Shown here one piece after another: positions 49,464 to 57,398 of a stretch of 64,000 nucleotides of DNA. A model generated the notes under the pieces. That model had not been told where the DNA came from. It did not search any database and saw only the letters and a program-made list of their open reading frames with translations. The position numbers were made by a program, and so were the translations under genes. Source of the stretch: Geodermatophilus sabuli (GTDB lineage: Bacteria; Actinomycetota; Actinomycetes; Mycobacteriales; Geodermatophilaceae); assembly GCF_010686765.1 (NCBI RefSeq), contig NZ_JAAGWF010000005.1, positions 62,001 to 126,000 on the forward strand, in the 5' to 3' direction. Numbering within the stretch: the stretch's first letter is position 1; every line of letters begins with the position of its first letter.

Positions 49464-50534
49464 ATGACCCGCGCCCGCCGCGCCGCCGCGACCCTCGCCG
49501 TCGCGCTGCTCGTGACCGGCTGCACCGGTGCGGACGGCGACGAGCCCGACGGCCGGGAGACCGGCGACGCGCTGCTCGGCACCCTCGACCTCGACGCCGC
49601 CGTGGGTGCCGACGTCACCCTCGCCGACCTCGCGCCCGGCCCGGACGGCGCACCGGTCGCGCTGCTCACCGCCCTCGACGCCCGGCAGAGCTGGCTGGTC
49701 CGGATCACCCACGGAGACGGCGGGCCGGCCGCCGACGTCCGGACGATCCCGCCCGTCCCCCGGGACAGCGGGCTCGCCGTCGCCGGCGACGGCACGGTCC
49801 TCGTCGTAGGGGACGACCTGCTCGCCGTGCCTCCCGACGGGGAAGGCCCCACCGCCGTCCCGCTGCCCCTCGGCGGGCCGCCGTCCGCGGTCGCCCTCGA
49901 CGGCCGCACCCTCTACCTGGCCCGCGGCACCGCGCTCGCCGCCGTCGACGCGGCCACCGGCGCCGTCCGCACCACCGCCACCGCGGCCGCGCCGGTCACC
50001 CACCTGGCCCTCGACCCCACCGGCGGCCTGGCCGCGCTGGTCAACGGCGGACGCAAGGGCGGCGGCACGGGCGCCGTCCTCGCCCGCTACGACACCGCCC
50101 TGCGGCCGGTGGGCGAGCCGGTCCCGCTCGTCCCCGAGCGTGGGAGCAGCGCCACGGCCCTGGAGGTCACCGCGGACGGCGTCGCGGTCGCCACCGTGCA
50201 CCTCGGCGAGGCCCGCAGCGTCGGCCGGCTGGTCACCGTCGCCGACGGCGCGGTCCAGCTCTCGGTCGACCTGGACGGCGCCGGGGACTCCGCGCTCGGC
50301 CTCGTCGTCGACCCTGACGGCCGGTCGGCCACCGTCGCCGTCGCCGACCTGCAGTTCCCGGCCGAGCTCGTCACCGTCGACCTCGGCAGCGGCGACCGGA
50401 TCGGCGCGGTGAAGCTCTGCGGGGGCACCGGCGTCTTCGGCGCGGTCGCCGGCTCCGCCGACGGCCCGACCCTGGTCACCGGGGCCTGCGTCGACGAGGA
50501 CGGCCCGCAGACCACCGCCTTCCTCGTCGGCTGA
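49464..50534 (+). CDS. Putative lipoprotein with beta-propeller repeats
   Basis: A 356-residue exported lipoprotein. The signal sequence MTRARRAAATLAVALLVTGC ends in the lipobox LVTGC with Cys20 as the lipidation site, followed by a short acidic spacer (TGADGDEPDG). The rest shows repeated four-strand units such as GLAVAGDGTVLVVGDDLLAV, SAVALDGRTLYLARGTALAA and GLVVDPDGRSATVAVAD, typical of a seven-bladed NHL/WD40-like propeller with Pro/Asp-Gly turns. CCCGGAG precedes ATG 49464. It probably binds ligands or scaffolds partners on the outer face of the membrane. No family name is recognised. Confidence 0.78.
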   Translation: MTRARRAAATLAVALLVTGCTGADGDEPDGRETGDALLGTLDLDAAVGADVTLADLAPGPDGAPVALLTALDARQSWLVRITHGDGGPAADVRTIPPVPRDSGLAVAGDGTVLVVGDDLLAVPPDGEGPTAVPLPLGGPPSAVALDGRTLYLARGTALAAVDAATGAVRTTATAAAPVTHLALDPTGGLAALVNGGRKGGGTGAVLARYDTALRPVGEPVPLVPERGSSATALEVTADGVAVATVHLGEARSVGRLVTVADGAVQLSVDLDGAGDSALGLVVDPDGRSATVAVADLQFPAELVTVDLGSGDRIGAVKLCGGTGVFGAVAGSADGPTLVTGACVDEDGPQTTAFLVG

Positions 50535-50602
50535 TCCCGCCCGATGAGTTCGCGGGCAGCGACCGGTCAGTCCTGCCATGAGCGAGCTCATGGAGGACGG
50601 CG

Positions 50603-51181
50603 ATGGCGAAGACGGTGCTGTCCATGTCGATGTCGCTGGACGGGTTCATCGCGGGTCCGGACGACGGCCGGCCAGGATCGTTCGGCTCCGGCGGGGAGCG
50701 GCTGCACGCCTGGCTCGGGGAGGGCCCCGACCTCCGGCCGCCCGACGCGCCGAGCCAGGTCGTCTTCGACGAGCTGCTGGCGACCGGAGCGGTGCTCACC
50801 GGCCGCCGGACGGGCGACTTCGTCGACTACTGGGGCGGCGACCACCACGACGGCGTCCCCATCTTCGTGCCGACGCACCGCCCGCCGGCCGAGAACCGGC
50901 ACGAGCGGGTGCACTTCGTCGCCGACGGCATCGAGTCGTGCGTGGCCCAGGCCAAGGCCGCCGCCGGTGACCGCGACGTCCTGGTGCACGGCGCCGTCAC
51001 GGCGCAGAGCTGCCTGCGGGCCGGGGTGCTCGACGTGCTGGAGATCCAGCTCGTCCCCGTCCTCCTCGGCCGGGGCAAGCTGCTCTTCGACGGCCTCGAG
51101 CCCGAGCAGCGGGAGCTCGACCTGGTCCGCACCCTCGAGGCCCCGGGCGTGCTGCTCCTGCGCTACGAGGTGCGACGGTGA
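50603..51181 (+). CDS. RibD/DHFR-like reductase family protein, first of tandem pair
   Basis: A 192-residue protein with the RibD C-terminal/dihydrofolate-reductase-like fold (PF01872). The start MAKTVLSMSMSLDGFIAGPD, TGAVLTGRRTGDFVDYWGGD, DVLVHGAVTAQSCLRAGVLD and LEIQLVPVLLGRGKLLFDGL are the standard NADPH-fold signatures of this family. They reduce pterin-like or other carbonyl substrates, mostly unidentified. ATG 50603 follows GGAGG. The GTG of the next gene overlaps its stop by four bases, and the two proteins share the same motif set, so they arose by tandem duplication and are coupled. Confidence 0.9.
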   Translation: MAKTVLSMSMSLDGFIAGPDDGRPGSFGSGGERLHAWLGEGPDLRPPDAPSQVVFDELLATGAVLTGRRTGDFVDYWGGDHHDGVPIFVPTHRPPAENRHERVHFVADGIESCVAQAKAAAGDRDVLVHGAVTAQSCLRAGVLDVLEIQLVPVLLGRGKLLFDGLEPEQRELDLVRTLEAPGVLLLRYEVRR

Positions 51182-51750
51182 CGACCGGCCCCATCCGGCT
51201 CTACATGTCGATGTCGCTGGACGGCTTCATCGCCGGCGTCGACGACCGGCCCGGGCAGGAGCTCGGACTCCACGGCGGGCGGCTGTTCAACTGGCTCGAC
51301 GACCGGATGTCCCCGGGCGTCGACGGCGAGGTCTACGCCGAGGCGCTGGCCACCGGCGCGGTGATCTCCGGACGGCGGACCTTCGAGCTCGCCGGGCGCT
51401 GGAACGGCGACCACCACGACGGGGTGCCGATCCTCGTGCTCACCCACTCCGTCGACCCGGACGACGTACCGCCGGGCAGCGCGACGTTCTCCACCGACGT
51501 CCTCGCCTGCGCGGCCGAGGCCCGGGAGGCGGCCGGCGACCGCGCCGTCATGGTGCACGGCGCCGGTGCGGCGCAGGCGTTGCTGCAGGCCGGCCAGCTC
51601 GACGAGCTCGAGATCCACCTCGTCCCGGTCCTGCTGGGCGCCGGCCGGCGTCTGTTCGAGGCACGGGACGCCGACCACGTCGAGCTGGAGCTGGTCCGCC
51701 GGCTCCAGGGCCGCGACGCCACCCACCTGCGCTACCGGGTGCGCCGGTAG
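51178..51750 (+). CDS. RibD/DHFR-like reductase family protein, second of tandem pair
   Basis: A 190-residue paralogue of the preceding gene: YMSMSLDGFIAGVDDRPGQE, GAVISGRRTFELAGRWNGDH, RAVMVHGAGAAQALLQAGQL and LEIHLVPVLLGAGRRLFEA. GTG 51178 overlaps the upstream stop (GTGA). The two may form a heterodimer, since family members are dimers. The substrate is unknown; some homologues are annotated as riboflavin-biosynthesis-like reductases without evidence. A separate small-protein gene follows 68 bases later. Confidence 0.9.
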   Translation: MTTGPIRLYMSMSLDGFIAGVDDRPGQELGLHGGRLFNWLDDRMSPGVDGEVYAEALATGAVISGRRTFELAGRWNGDHHDGVPILVLTHSVDPDDVPPGSATFSTDVLACAAEAREAAGDRAVMVHGAGAAQALLQAGQLDELEIHLVPVLLGAGRRLFEARDADHVELELVRRLQGRDATHLRYRVRR

Positions 51751-51818
51751 GCACCGGGCGGGCGACTGCCTGTGGACAACCGCCGGCGGTGTCCCCGGCC
51801 GCTGCCACGGTGGAGCGC

Positions 51819-52226
51819 ATGTCGATGCCACCGCTCGCCGAGGTCCCGGTCCGCTCGTCCCTGGCGCTCACCCGCCGCTGGGTCGCCCTGCTCGGTCCGC
51901 TCTCCTTCGATCGCCGGACGCTCTGGCTGACCTGGTTCGACCCGGACGGCCGGCAGTCCCCCGCCGTCGTCCCGATCGAGGACGTGCCGCACCAGCCCGA
52001 CGACCGGTTCCTCCGCGGGCTCCTCGCCCTGGCCGACGGGCGACAGGGGGACGACGGCCTGCTCGCCCTCGCGCTCGGCCGGCCCGGCGAGGCGGTCGCG
52101 ACCGACGACGACTCGGCGTGGGTCCGCGGCCTGCACGAGGTCCTCGGCGACGACGGATGGAGCCTCCACCTCGCCGCCGGCGGTCGCGTCGAGACCCTGG
52201 TCGAGCCCGGGCCCACCTCCCGGTGA
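51819..52226 (+). CDS. Conserved hypothetical protein, 135 aa
   Basis: ATG 51819 is preceded by GGAG at four to eight bases. The sequence is alpha/beta and soluble: ALTRRWVALLGPLSFDRRTL, WLTWFDPDGRQSPAVVPIED, LRGLLALADGRQGDDGLL and HEVLGDDGWSLHLAAGGRVE. No domain is recognised; small proteins with this RHH-free sandwich occur in Geodermatophilaceae-type genomes. Its TGA overlaps the next GTG by four bases, so it is the first of a two-gene unit with a membrane-anchored protein. Confidence 0.65.
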   Translation: MSMPPLAEVPVRSSLALTRRWVALLGPLSFDRRTLWLTWFDPDGRQSPAVVPIEDVPHQPDDRFLRGLLALADGRQGDDGLLALALGRPGEAVATDDDSAWVRGLHEVLGDDGWSLHLAAGGRVETLVEPGPTSR

Positions 52227-52699
52227 CCCCGGACCGGGCGCCGGGGTTCCCGCGCGGGACCCTGCCGATCGCCCCCTCGGCGCGCCTCCCCAGGGTGTTC
52301 TGGGCGGCATCCGCGGCCTTCGCCCTCCTCGTGGCGACCGTTGCGTGGCTCGGCATCCGCGATGTCGCGACCGGGCGCAGCACCCCGCAGGAAGCCGCCG
52401 GGGACTACCTCGACGCGCTGGTGCACGGCGACTGGGGCACGGTCTGGACGCTCCTCTGCCGGCCGGACCAGCTGCGCGCGGGACCTCGTGAGCGGTACGC
52501 GTACGAGCGCGGAGCGGAGTCCGGAGGGGTGTCCCTGTCCGCCCTGGGCGTGGACGTGGACGTCGGGGACGTCCGGTACGACGGCGAGACGTCGAGCCAC
52601 GCGGTCAAGGTGCAGCTGTCGGGAGGTCAGCGGACCGAGCGGTTCGAGCTGACGGTCGTCGAGGAGCAGGACGAGTTCCGGGTCTGCGAGGAGCCGTGA
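52223..52699 (+). CDS. Single-span membrane-anchored protein (NTF2-like C-domain)
   Basis: A 158-residue protein. One membrane span lies at about 27-45 (VFWAASAAFALLVATVAWL), putting the remainder outside. The outer domain reads TPQEAAGDYLDALVHGDWGT, VWTLLCRPDQLRAGP, GVDVDVGDVRYDGETSSHAV and ELTVVEEQDEFRVCEE. This helix-helix-strands order is that of DUF4878/lumazine-binding-like NTF2 folds, which often follow a membrane anchor in actinobacteria. Two Cys could pair. GTG 52223 overlaps the previous stop (GTGA). Role unknown. Confidence 0.65.
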   Translation: MTPDRAPGFPRGTLPIAPSARLPRVFWAASAAFALLVATVAWLGIRDVATGRSTPQEAAGDYLDALVHGDWGTVWTLLCRPDQLRAGPRERYAYERGAESGGVSLSALGVDVDVGDVRYDGETSSHAVKVQLSGGQRTERFELTVVEEQDEFRVCEEP

Positions 52700-52728
52700 C
52701 CGTGGCGGACGGCCGGGGAGGCGACCGG

Positions 52729-53310
52729 TCAGCCGGGCGGGCGCCACCCCGGGTCGCGGCCGGTCAGCCCGAGCAGCCGGTCCAGCGGCGAGGCGTCGTC
52801 GGGCACCGGTACGGGTGGGCCGAACAGTCCCGGCTGCACCGGCCCGGCCGCGACCTCCGACGCGAACGAGGTCGCCGCCGCGACCGCCGCCGGGTCGGCC
52901 TCGAACCGCTGGCCGGTCGCCACCGCGAGGTCCCAGCCGTGGACGAGCACCTCGTCGGCGGTCACCAACCCGATCCCGGCGGCCGGCATGGTCACCCCGC
53001 CCGCCGCGGTCTCGCCCTCCCAGGCCTCGGGCCGGCGCCAGGCGGCGACCAGCGCGTCGAGCTCGGCGGGGATGACCGTGCGCCACTGCGGGGGCAGGTG
53101 GCCGGCGGAGGCCTGCGGCGGGTTCGGGTCGGGGGTCTTCTCGGCCGACAGCCGCAGGCCCACGGCGAGGCCGGCGACGTGGTCGAGGAGGGCGGCCACG
53201 GTGGAGTCCGTGCACGGCGTGGGGTCACCGAGCTGGTCGTCGCGCACGCCGGCGACCACCCGCTTGAGGACGTCGACCTGCGGGCCGAGATCGAGCTGCG
53301 TCGTCTGCAT
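52729..53310 (-). CDS. TIGR03086-family (DinB-fold, metal-binding) protein
   Basis: A 193-residue protein of the DinB/YfiT fold. LGPQVDVLKRVVAGVRDDQL, STPVAALLDHV-type helix (LLDHVAGLAVGLRLS) and ADEVLVHGWDLAVATGQRFE contain the expected metal ligands His near 42 and the His of VHGWDLA. TIGR03086 members are related to mycothiol-dependent maleylpyruvate isomerase, so a mycothiol-transferase role is plausible. ATG 53310 has only a weak ribosome site. It is divergent from a small EthD-like gene, 94 bases apart. Substrate unknown. Confidence 0.85.
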   Translation of the reverse strand: MQTTQLDLGPQVDVLKRVVAGVRDDQLGDPTPCTDSTVAALLDHVAGLAVGLRLSAEKTPDPNPPQASAGHLPPQWRTVIPAELDALVAAWRRPEAWEGETAAGGVTMPAAGIGLVTADEVLVHGWDLAVATGQRFEADPAAVAAATSFASEVAAGPVQPGLFGPPVPVPDDASPLDRLLGLTGRDPGWRPPG

Positions 53311-53404
53311 GGGTTGCTGACCGGCCGGGGCGCGAGAACTGAGCGCTCACCCCCGGGCGGAAGCCGGCTTCCCCGGCCCGGACGGCGCCTGGTTGGGTCG
53401 GGGC

Positions 53405-53728
53405 ATGGTGCACAGGATGGTGGTCCAGTACGGGCAGCCGACGGACGCGGCGGTCTTCGAGGAGCGGTACCGGGAGCACATCCGGCTGATCAACGAGGCG
53501 CCCGGCGTGCTGCGCTACACGGTCGGCCGTCCCGCCGCCCGCAACGGCGAGCCACCGGCCACCTACCTGGTCGCCGAGCTGGACTTCGAGTCCGCCGAGG
53601 CCATGGCCGCGACGATGCGGACGCCGGAGTGGGCCGCCGCCGGGGAGGACGTGCCCACCTTCGCCACCGGCGGCGTCTCGGTCACCTTCTTCGACCTCGA
53701 GGACGTCGGGACCACGCCCGCCGGCTGA
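53405..53728 (+). CDS. EthD-like small ferredoxin-fold protein
   Basis: A 107-residue protein: MVHRMVVQYGQPTDAAVFEE, RYREHIRLINEAPGVLRYTV, TYLVAELDFESAEAMAATMR and TPEWAAAGEDVPTFATGGVS. This is the EthD/YCII-like dimeric alpha-beta barrel seen in many actinobacteria (EthD, PF07110, supports alkyl ether degradation, but most relatives have no known role). ATG 53405 is likely; an ATG at 53393 is in frame. It is convergent with the phosphatase gene, five bases between stops. Confidence 0.8.
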   Translation: MVHRMVVQYGQPTDAAVFEERYREHIRLINEAPGVLRYTVGRPAARNGEPPATYLVAELDFESAEAMAATMRTPEWAAAGEDVPTFATGGVSVTFFDLEDVGTTPAG

Positions 53729-53733
53729 GGCGG

Positions 53734-54918
53734 CTACACCTGCAGCTGGCGTTCCCCGCCGGTCCGCCACTCCAGGACGACGATGCTGGCGTCGTCCTGG
53801 AGCTGACCGGCCTGGTGGTGGAGGACGTGGCTCATCAGCCGGCGGACGGTCTCGGGTGCGGGGTCGCCGGCCGCGGCGGCGGCGCTGATGAAGTCGGCCA
53901 GCCGCTGCTCGCCGAAGAACTCACCGCGCGGGGAGCGGGCCTCGGTGATGCCGTCAGTGTAGAGCACCAGGCGGTCCCCCGGCTCGAGCCGGGTCTCGCA
54001 GCCGACCGGCTTGCCCGCCTGCAGGCCCAGAGGGCGACTCGGGAGGCAGCGCGGCAGCCGCACCAGGGAGGAGCCGCGCACGATGAGCGGCTCGGGGTGC
54101 CCCGCGTTGATCCACCGCAGCCGCCCGGTGTCGATGTCGAGGCGGGCCAGCACGGCGGTGGCGAACTGGCTGCGGCCGATCTGGTCGGCGATCGCCCCGT
54201 CGATCTCCGTGGCCATGTCGGGCAGGTCCAGCCGGTTGCGGCGGCCGTGCCGGTAGGCGCTGATCGCGACGCTGGCCAGCACCGCGGCCGGCAGCCCGTG
54301 CCCGACGGCGTCGATGACCAGCAGGTCCATCGTGCTGCCGTTGATGGCGTAGTCGAAGCTGTCGCCGCCGACGTCGTAGGCGGGCTCGAGGCCACCGGTG
54401 ACGACCACGCGGTCGGTGCCGAAGGACATCGGGGGCAGCAGCTCCCACTGCATCTCCGCCGCCAGGGACAGGGTCTTGCGGCGGCGCAGCCGGGAGAAGA
54501 CGTCGCTGTAGGCGTCGTTGACCACCACCAGCTCGGCGACCAGGCTCACGAACGCGCGGAGCTCCTCCCGCTGGTCGGCGGTGGGCTCATCCGGGAGGGC
54601 CAGCTCCATGACGCCGACGCGTTCGACCCCGTTCAACAACGGCATCCAGAGCCGGTGGCCGTTCCCCGCCGCAGCGCTGTCGACGACCTGGACCCGGCGG
54701 AACGCCCGCCCGGCCATCGTGCCCTCGATCGACAGTTCCTGGCGTTCGGGCACGCCCTCACCGGGCAGTGGCAGCAGCTTCGCCTGCTCGTAGTCCGCGA
54801 GGTACACCACCGTCTCCCGGACATCCAGCATCCGGGCGTGGGCGGCGACGGTGGCGGCCAGGTCGTCGGGAGCCAGCAGGTGGGACGCGTGCAGGAGTGA
54901 CCTGATCGGCTCGGTCAC
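53734..54918 (-). CDS. SpoIIE-type serine phosphatase (PP2C) with N-terminal GAF-like domain
   Basis: A 394-residue regulator. Residues about 1-170 resemble a GAF sensor (TVVYLADYEQAKLLPLPGEG, MPLLNGVERVGVMELALPD). A linker helix (FSRLRRRKTLSLAAEMQWEL) leads into a SpoIIE domain from about 180: metal Asps in YDVGGDSFDY, VIDAVGHGLPAA, and the terminal DDASIVVLEW. RsbU/RsbP-like enzymes of this layout dephosphorylate anti-anti-sigma factors to switch on stress sigma factors. GTG 54918 has GGGAG six bases upstream and overlaps the previous stop as GTGA, so it is the last gene of a tiled operon. Confidence 0.88.
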   Translation of the reverse strand: MTEPIRSLLHASHLLAPDDLAATVAAHARMLDVRETVVYLADYEQAKLLPLPGEGVPERQELSIEGTMAGRAFRRVQVVDSAAAGNGHRLWMPLLNGVERVGVMELALPDEPTADQREELRAFVSLVAELVVVNDAYSDVFSRLRRRKTLSLAAEMQWELLPPMSFGTDRVVVTGGLEPAYDVGGDSFDYAINGSTMDLLVIDAVGHGLPAAVLASVAISAYRHGRRNRLDLPDMATEIDGAIADQIGRSQFATAVLARLDIDTGRLRWINAGHPEPLIVRGSSLVRLPRCLPSRPLGLQAGKPVGCETRLEPGDRLVLYTDGITEARSPRGEFFGEQRLADFISAAAAAGDPAPETVRRLMSHVLHHQAGQLQDDASIVVLEWRTGGERQLQV

Positions 54919-55196
54919 CGCACACTCCCTGTCCATCGGCCCCGCTGGCCGGGGACGGTAACCCATCTCACGGCGTGGTCGTCGGGCCGCGGAGCCGGCG
55001 ACGCCGGTCGTCGTCGTCGCCAGGGACCCGCAGTCGACGATCCGGCCGCCGCGGACGGTGGACCAGCACACCTCGCGCACGTCCCGGAAGGCCCCGTCCG
55101 GTGGCCGGGCGCCCCGTCCACCGGGCCGGTCTGCGTGCCCGAGCAGCGGAACTCCCCCACCACGCTGTCGCCCTCCGCGACCAGTGCGACGGTCAC
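54915..55196 (-). pseudogene. Truncated, frameshifted SnoaL/ester-cyclase-like gene
   Basis: The minus strand begins MTVALVAEGDSVVGEFRCSG followed by TQTGPV, a typical SnoaL-like strand pair. In the next frame it continues as PPDGAFRDVREVCWSTVRGG and RIVDCG, the matching C-terminal strands. The join requires a shift near 55115. The N-terminal half of the domain is absent. If translated without shift it gives a 93-residue Arg/Pro-rich product. The reading frame overlaps the zinc-ribbon stop and the phosphatase start by four bases each, so translation may be kept for coupling alone. Confidence 0.55.
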
Positions 55197-55366
55197 CCCC
55201 ACCGGCCGATCCGCGCGGCCATCCAGAGCGCGCAGCGCCGGCAGACGTGGACCCCGGGGGTCCCGCCCAGCTCGTGGACCGCCGTGCGCGGCAGCTCCCG
55301 CCCGCAGCACCCGCACGTGACCCGTTCACCGGCTCGGGACGCCCGGCGGGAGCCCGGCAGCCTCAT
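55193..55366 (-). CDS. Small zinc-ribbon protein, 57 aa
   Basis: MRLPGSRRASRAGERVTCGC leads into a two-knuckle zinc ribbon: CGCC near residue 18 and CRRC near 43 (VTCGCCGRELPRTAVHELGG, then HVCRRCALWMAARIGRW). ATG 55366 overlaps the AraC-gene stop (ATGA), which supports translation. Its stop overlaps the next GTG. It probably binds nucleic acid or a partner. Such ribbons are common as accessory subunits. Confidence 0.7.
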   Translation of the reverse strand: MRLPGSRRASRAGERVTCGCCGRELPRTAVHELGGTPGVHVCRRCALWMAARIGRWG

Positions 55367-56304
55367 CGGGGACCACTGCCGGGCGGCCGGGCCGTCCCGG
55401 CCGAGGACGCGCGGCGGACCTCGTCCGGCGTCCGGCCGAACTCCGCGCGGAAGCCGCGGCCGAACGTCGCGGTGTCGCGGAACCCCCATCCGTGCGCCAC
55501 CGCGGCGACGGTGGCCGCGGTCCCGCGCCGGGCCAACTCCTGGCGGGCGCCGGCGAGCCGGCGGTGGCGCACGTACCCGGCCGGCGTCGAGCCGCGCTCG
55601 GCGAACAGCGCGTAGAGCGAGCGCACCGAGAGGTAGGCGCCGGCGGCGATCGCGGCGGGGGTCAGCGACGGGTCGCGCAGGTGCGCGTCGACGTACGCGG
55701 TCACCCGCGACCAGGCCGGGTCGCCGTCCGGTGGCGGGGCGAGCGCACCGGCCAGCAGGGCGACCGCGGCGTCGGCCACCGGCCGGCCGAGCCGCCCGTC
55801 CAGCGACCCGGCCGAGGCGAGCGTCGTCCCCAGCAGCGCGGCCAGCAGGCCGGCGGCGACCGGGTCCAGCAGCCCGCTCGGCGGCGGCGAGGGCAGCCGG
55901 GACGACGGCACGAGGAGCGTCCACTTGTGCAGCCGTCCGGGCACCGAGAACCGCACCGGGACGTCGGAGCGCCACAGCAGGGCCGCTCCTGCATCGACGA
56001 CCACCCGGGCGCCGTCCACCTCGATCAGCTCGGACCCCGACCGCACGAACAGCACCCCGACGACGTCGTCGTCCGTCGCCGCGAGCTGCGACCGCCCGCG
56101 GGAGCCCGAGCACGGGCCGCACCGGCAGTCGACCAGCGTGAGGTCCCCGATCCGGTAGCGGGCCAGGCCGGTCGGGCCGGGGAGCGGCTCGCCCGGCGTC
56201 AGGGACCACGGGAGGTGGGTCGCGCTGACCACCTCGCGGAAGGCGTCGTCCCGATCGGCCGCGGGCACGTCGAGCGGGCTCCACCGTTCCGCGACCAGCG
56301 TCAT
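55363..56304 (-). CDS. AraC-family transcriptional regulator
   Basis: A 313-residue regulator. Residues about 5-200 match the AraC-type ligand-binding (NitR/FeaR-like) domain: RYRIGDLTLVDCRCGPCSGS, DDDVVGVLFVRSGSELIEVD and HKWTLLVPSSRLPSP. The C-terminal AraC HTH (about 215-305) has VTAYVDAHLRDPSLTPAAIA, RSLYALFAERGSTPAGYVRH and a second helix region AVAHGWGFRDTATFGRGFRA. ATG 56304 follows GGGAGG. It is divergent from an alpha/beta hydrolase gene across 122 bases, the probable target. Downstream genes overlap it by four bases and are co-translated. Confidence 0.88.
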   Translation of the reverse strand: MTLVAERWSPLDVPAADRDDAFREVVSATHLPWSLTPGEPLPGPTGLARYRIGDLTLVDCRCGPCSGSRGRSQLAATDDDVVGVLFVRSGSELIEVDGARVVVDAGAALLWRSDVPVRFSVPGRLHKWTLLVPSSRLPSPPPSGLLDPVAAGLLAALLGTTLASAGSLDGRLGRPVADAAVALLAGALAPPPDGDPAWSRVTAYVDAHLRDPSLTPAAIAAGAYLSVRSLYALFAERGSTPAGYVRHRRLAGARQELARRGTAATVAAVAHGWGFRDTATFGRGFRAEFGRTPDEVRRASSAGTARPPGSGPR

Positions 56305-56426
56305 GAGCGCCTCCCGCCGCGCAGCCAACCCCCGCCCGTCGGCGGGGGCAAGACCTGCACGCATCGCCGTCCGGTCTGCACGGATCGTCGTGACCGCACC
56401 GGCCGAGCCGCCCGACGCTGACCGGC

Positions 56427-57332
56427 ATGCGAGAGGACATCGAGTTCCGCACCGAGGACGGCGTCACCCTGCGCGGCTGGCACTACCGCCCGCAGACCGA
56501 CGGCGACGGCCGCGCCCCGCTGGTCGTCATGAGCCACGGCTTCTCCGCCACCAAGGAGATGTACCTCGACGACTTCGCCGAGCACTTCGCCGCCGGGGGC
56601 CTGGGCGTGCTCGTCTACGACAACCGCAACATCGGCGCGAGCGACGGCGGTCCGCGCGGCGAGCTGGACCCGTGGCAGCAGATCCGCGACTACCGGACGG
56701 CGATCACCTGGGCGCAGACCCAGCCGTGGACCGATCCCGCCCGCATCGGGATCTGGGGCTCCAGCTACAGCGGCGGCCACGTGCTCGTCGTCGCCGCGCT
56801 CGACCGCCGGGTCAAGGCCGTCGTCTCGCAGGTGCCGCTGGTCAGCGGGCTGGCCAACGCCCGCCGGCTGATCCGCGCCGACGCCTTCGCGGGGCTCCGG
56901 CAGATGTTCGACGCGGACCGCGCCGCCCGGTACGACGGCAAGGACCCGGCGATGATCCAGGTCGCGTGGTCCGAGCAGCCCGACGAGCCGTGCGCGCTGC
57001 CCACCGAGGACAGCCACGACTTCTTCCTCGGCCCGATCCTCGAGCGCGCGACCACCTGGCAGAACGAGGTCACGCTGCGCTCGGTGGAGATGTTCACCGA
57101 GTACGAGCCCGGCGCCTACATCGGCCAGATCGCGCCGACGCCGCTGATGATGGTCGTCGCCGCGCAGGACCACCTGACGGTCGCGGACCTGACGCTGGAG
57201 TACTACGAGCGCGCGCGGCACCCCAAGGAGCTGCTCGTGCTGCCCGTCGGACACTTCGACGCCTACACCGGCGAGTCCTTCCAGCGGTCCGCGCCGGCCC
57301 AGCTGCGCTGGTTCCAGCAGCACCTGACCTGA
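56427..57332 (+). CDS. Alpha/beta hydrolase (BAAT/DLH-like)
   Basis: A 301-residue hydrolase. The oxyanion region is VVMSHGFSATKEMYLDDF; the nucleophile elbow GSSYSGG places Ser115; Asp248 in VVAAQDHLTVAD and His276 in PVGHFDAYTG complete the triad. The N-terminus EFRTEDGVTLRGWHYRP is typical of the dipeptidyl-peptidase IV/acetyl-xylan-esterase-like serine hydrolase group. It probably acts on small esters or amides. It is divergent from the AraC regulator that likely controls it. Methyltransferase and acyl-CoA ligase genes follow on the same strand at 66 and 68 bases. Confidence 0.87.
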   Translation: MREDIEFRTEDGVTLRGWHYRPQTDGDGRAPLVVMSHGFSATKEMYLDDFAEHFAAGGLGVLVYDNRNIGASDGGPRGELDPWQQIRDYRTAITWAQTQPWTDPARIGIWGSSYSGGHVLVVAALDRRVKAVVSQVPLVSGLANARRLIRADAFAGLRQMFDADRAARYDGKDPAMIQVAWSEQPDEPCALPTEDSHDFFLGPILERATTWQNEVTLRSVEMFTEYEPGAYIGQIAPTPLMMVVAAQDHLTVADLTLEYYERARHPKELLVLPVGHFDAYTGESFQRSAPAQLRWFQQHLT

Positions 57333-57398
57333 GCCCGTGTCCGGCACCTCCACTCCCCGGGCGGACTCGGACGGGCGGACGGTGGAGGAGGTCCGGCC

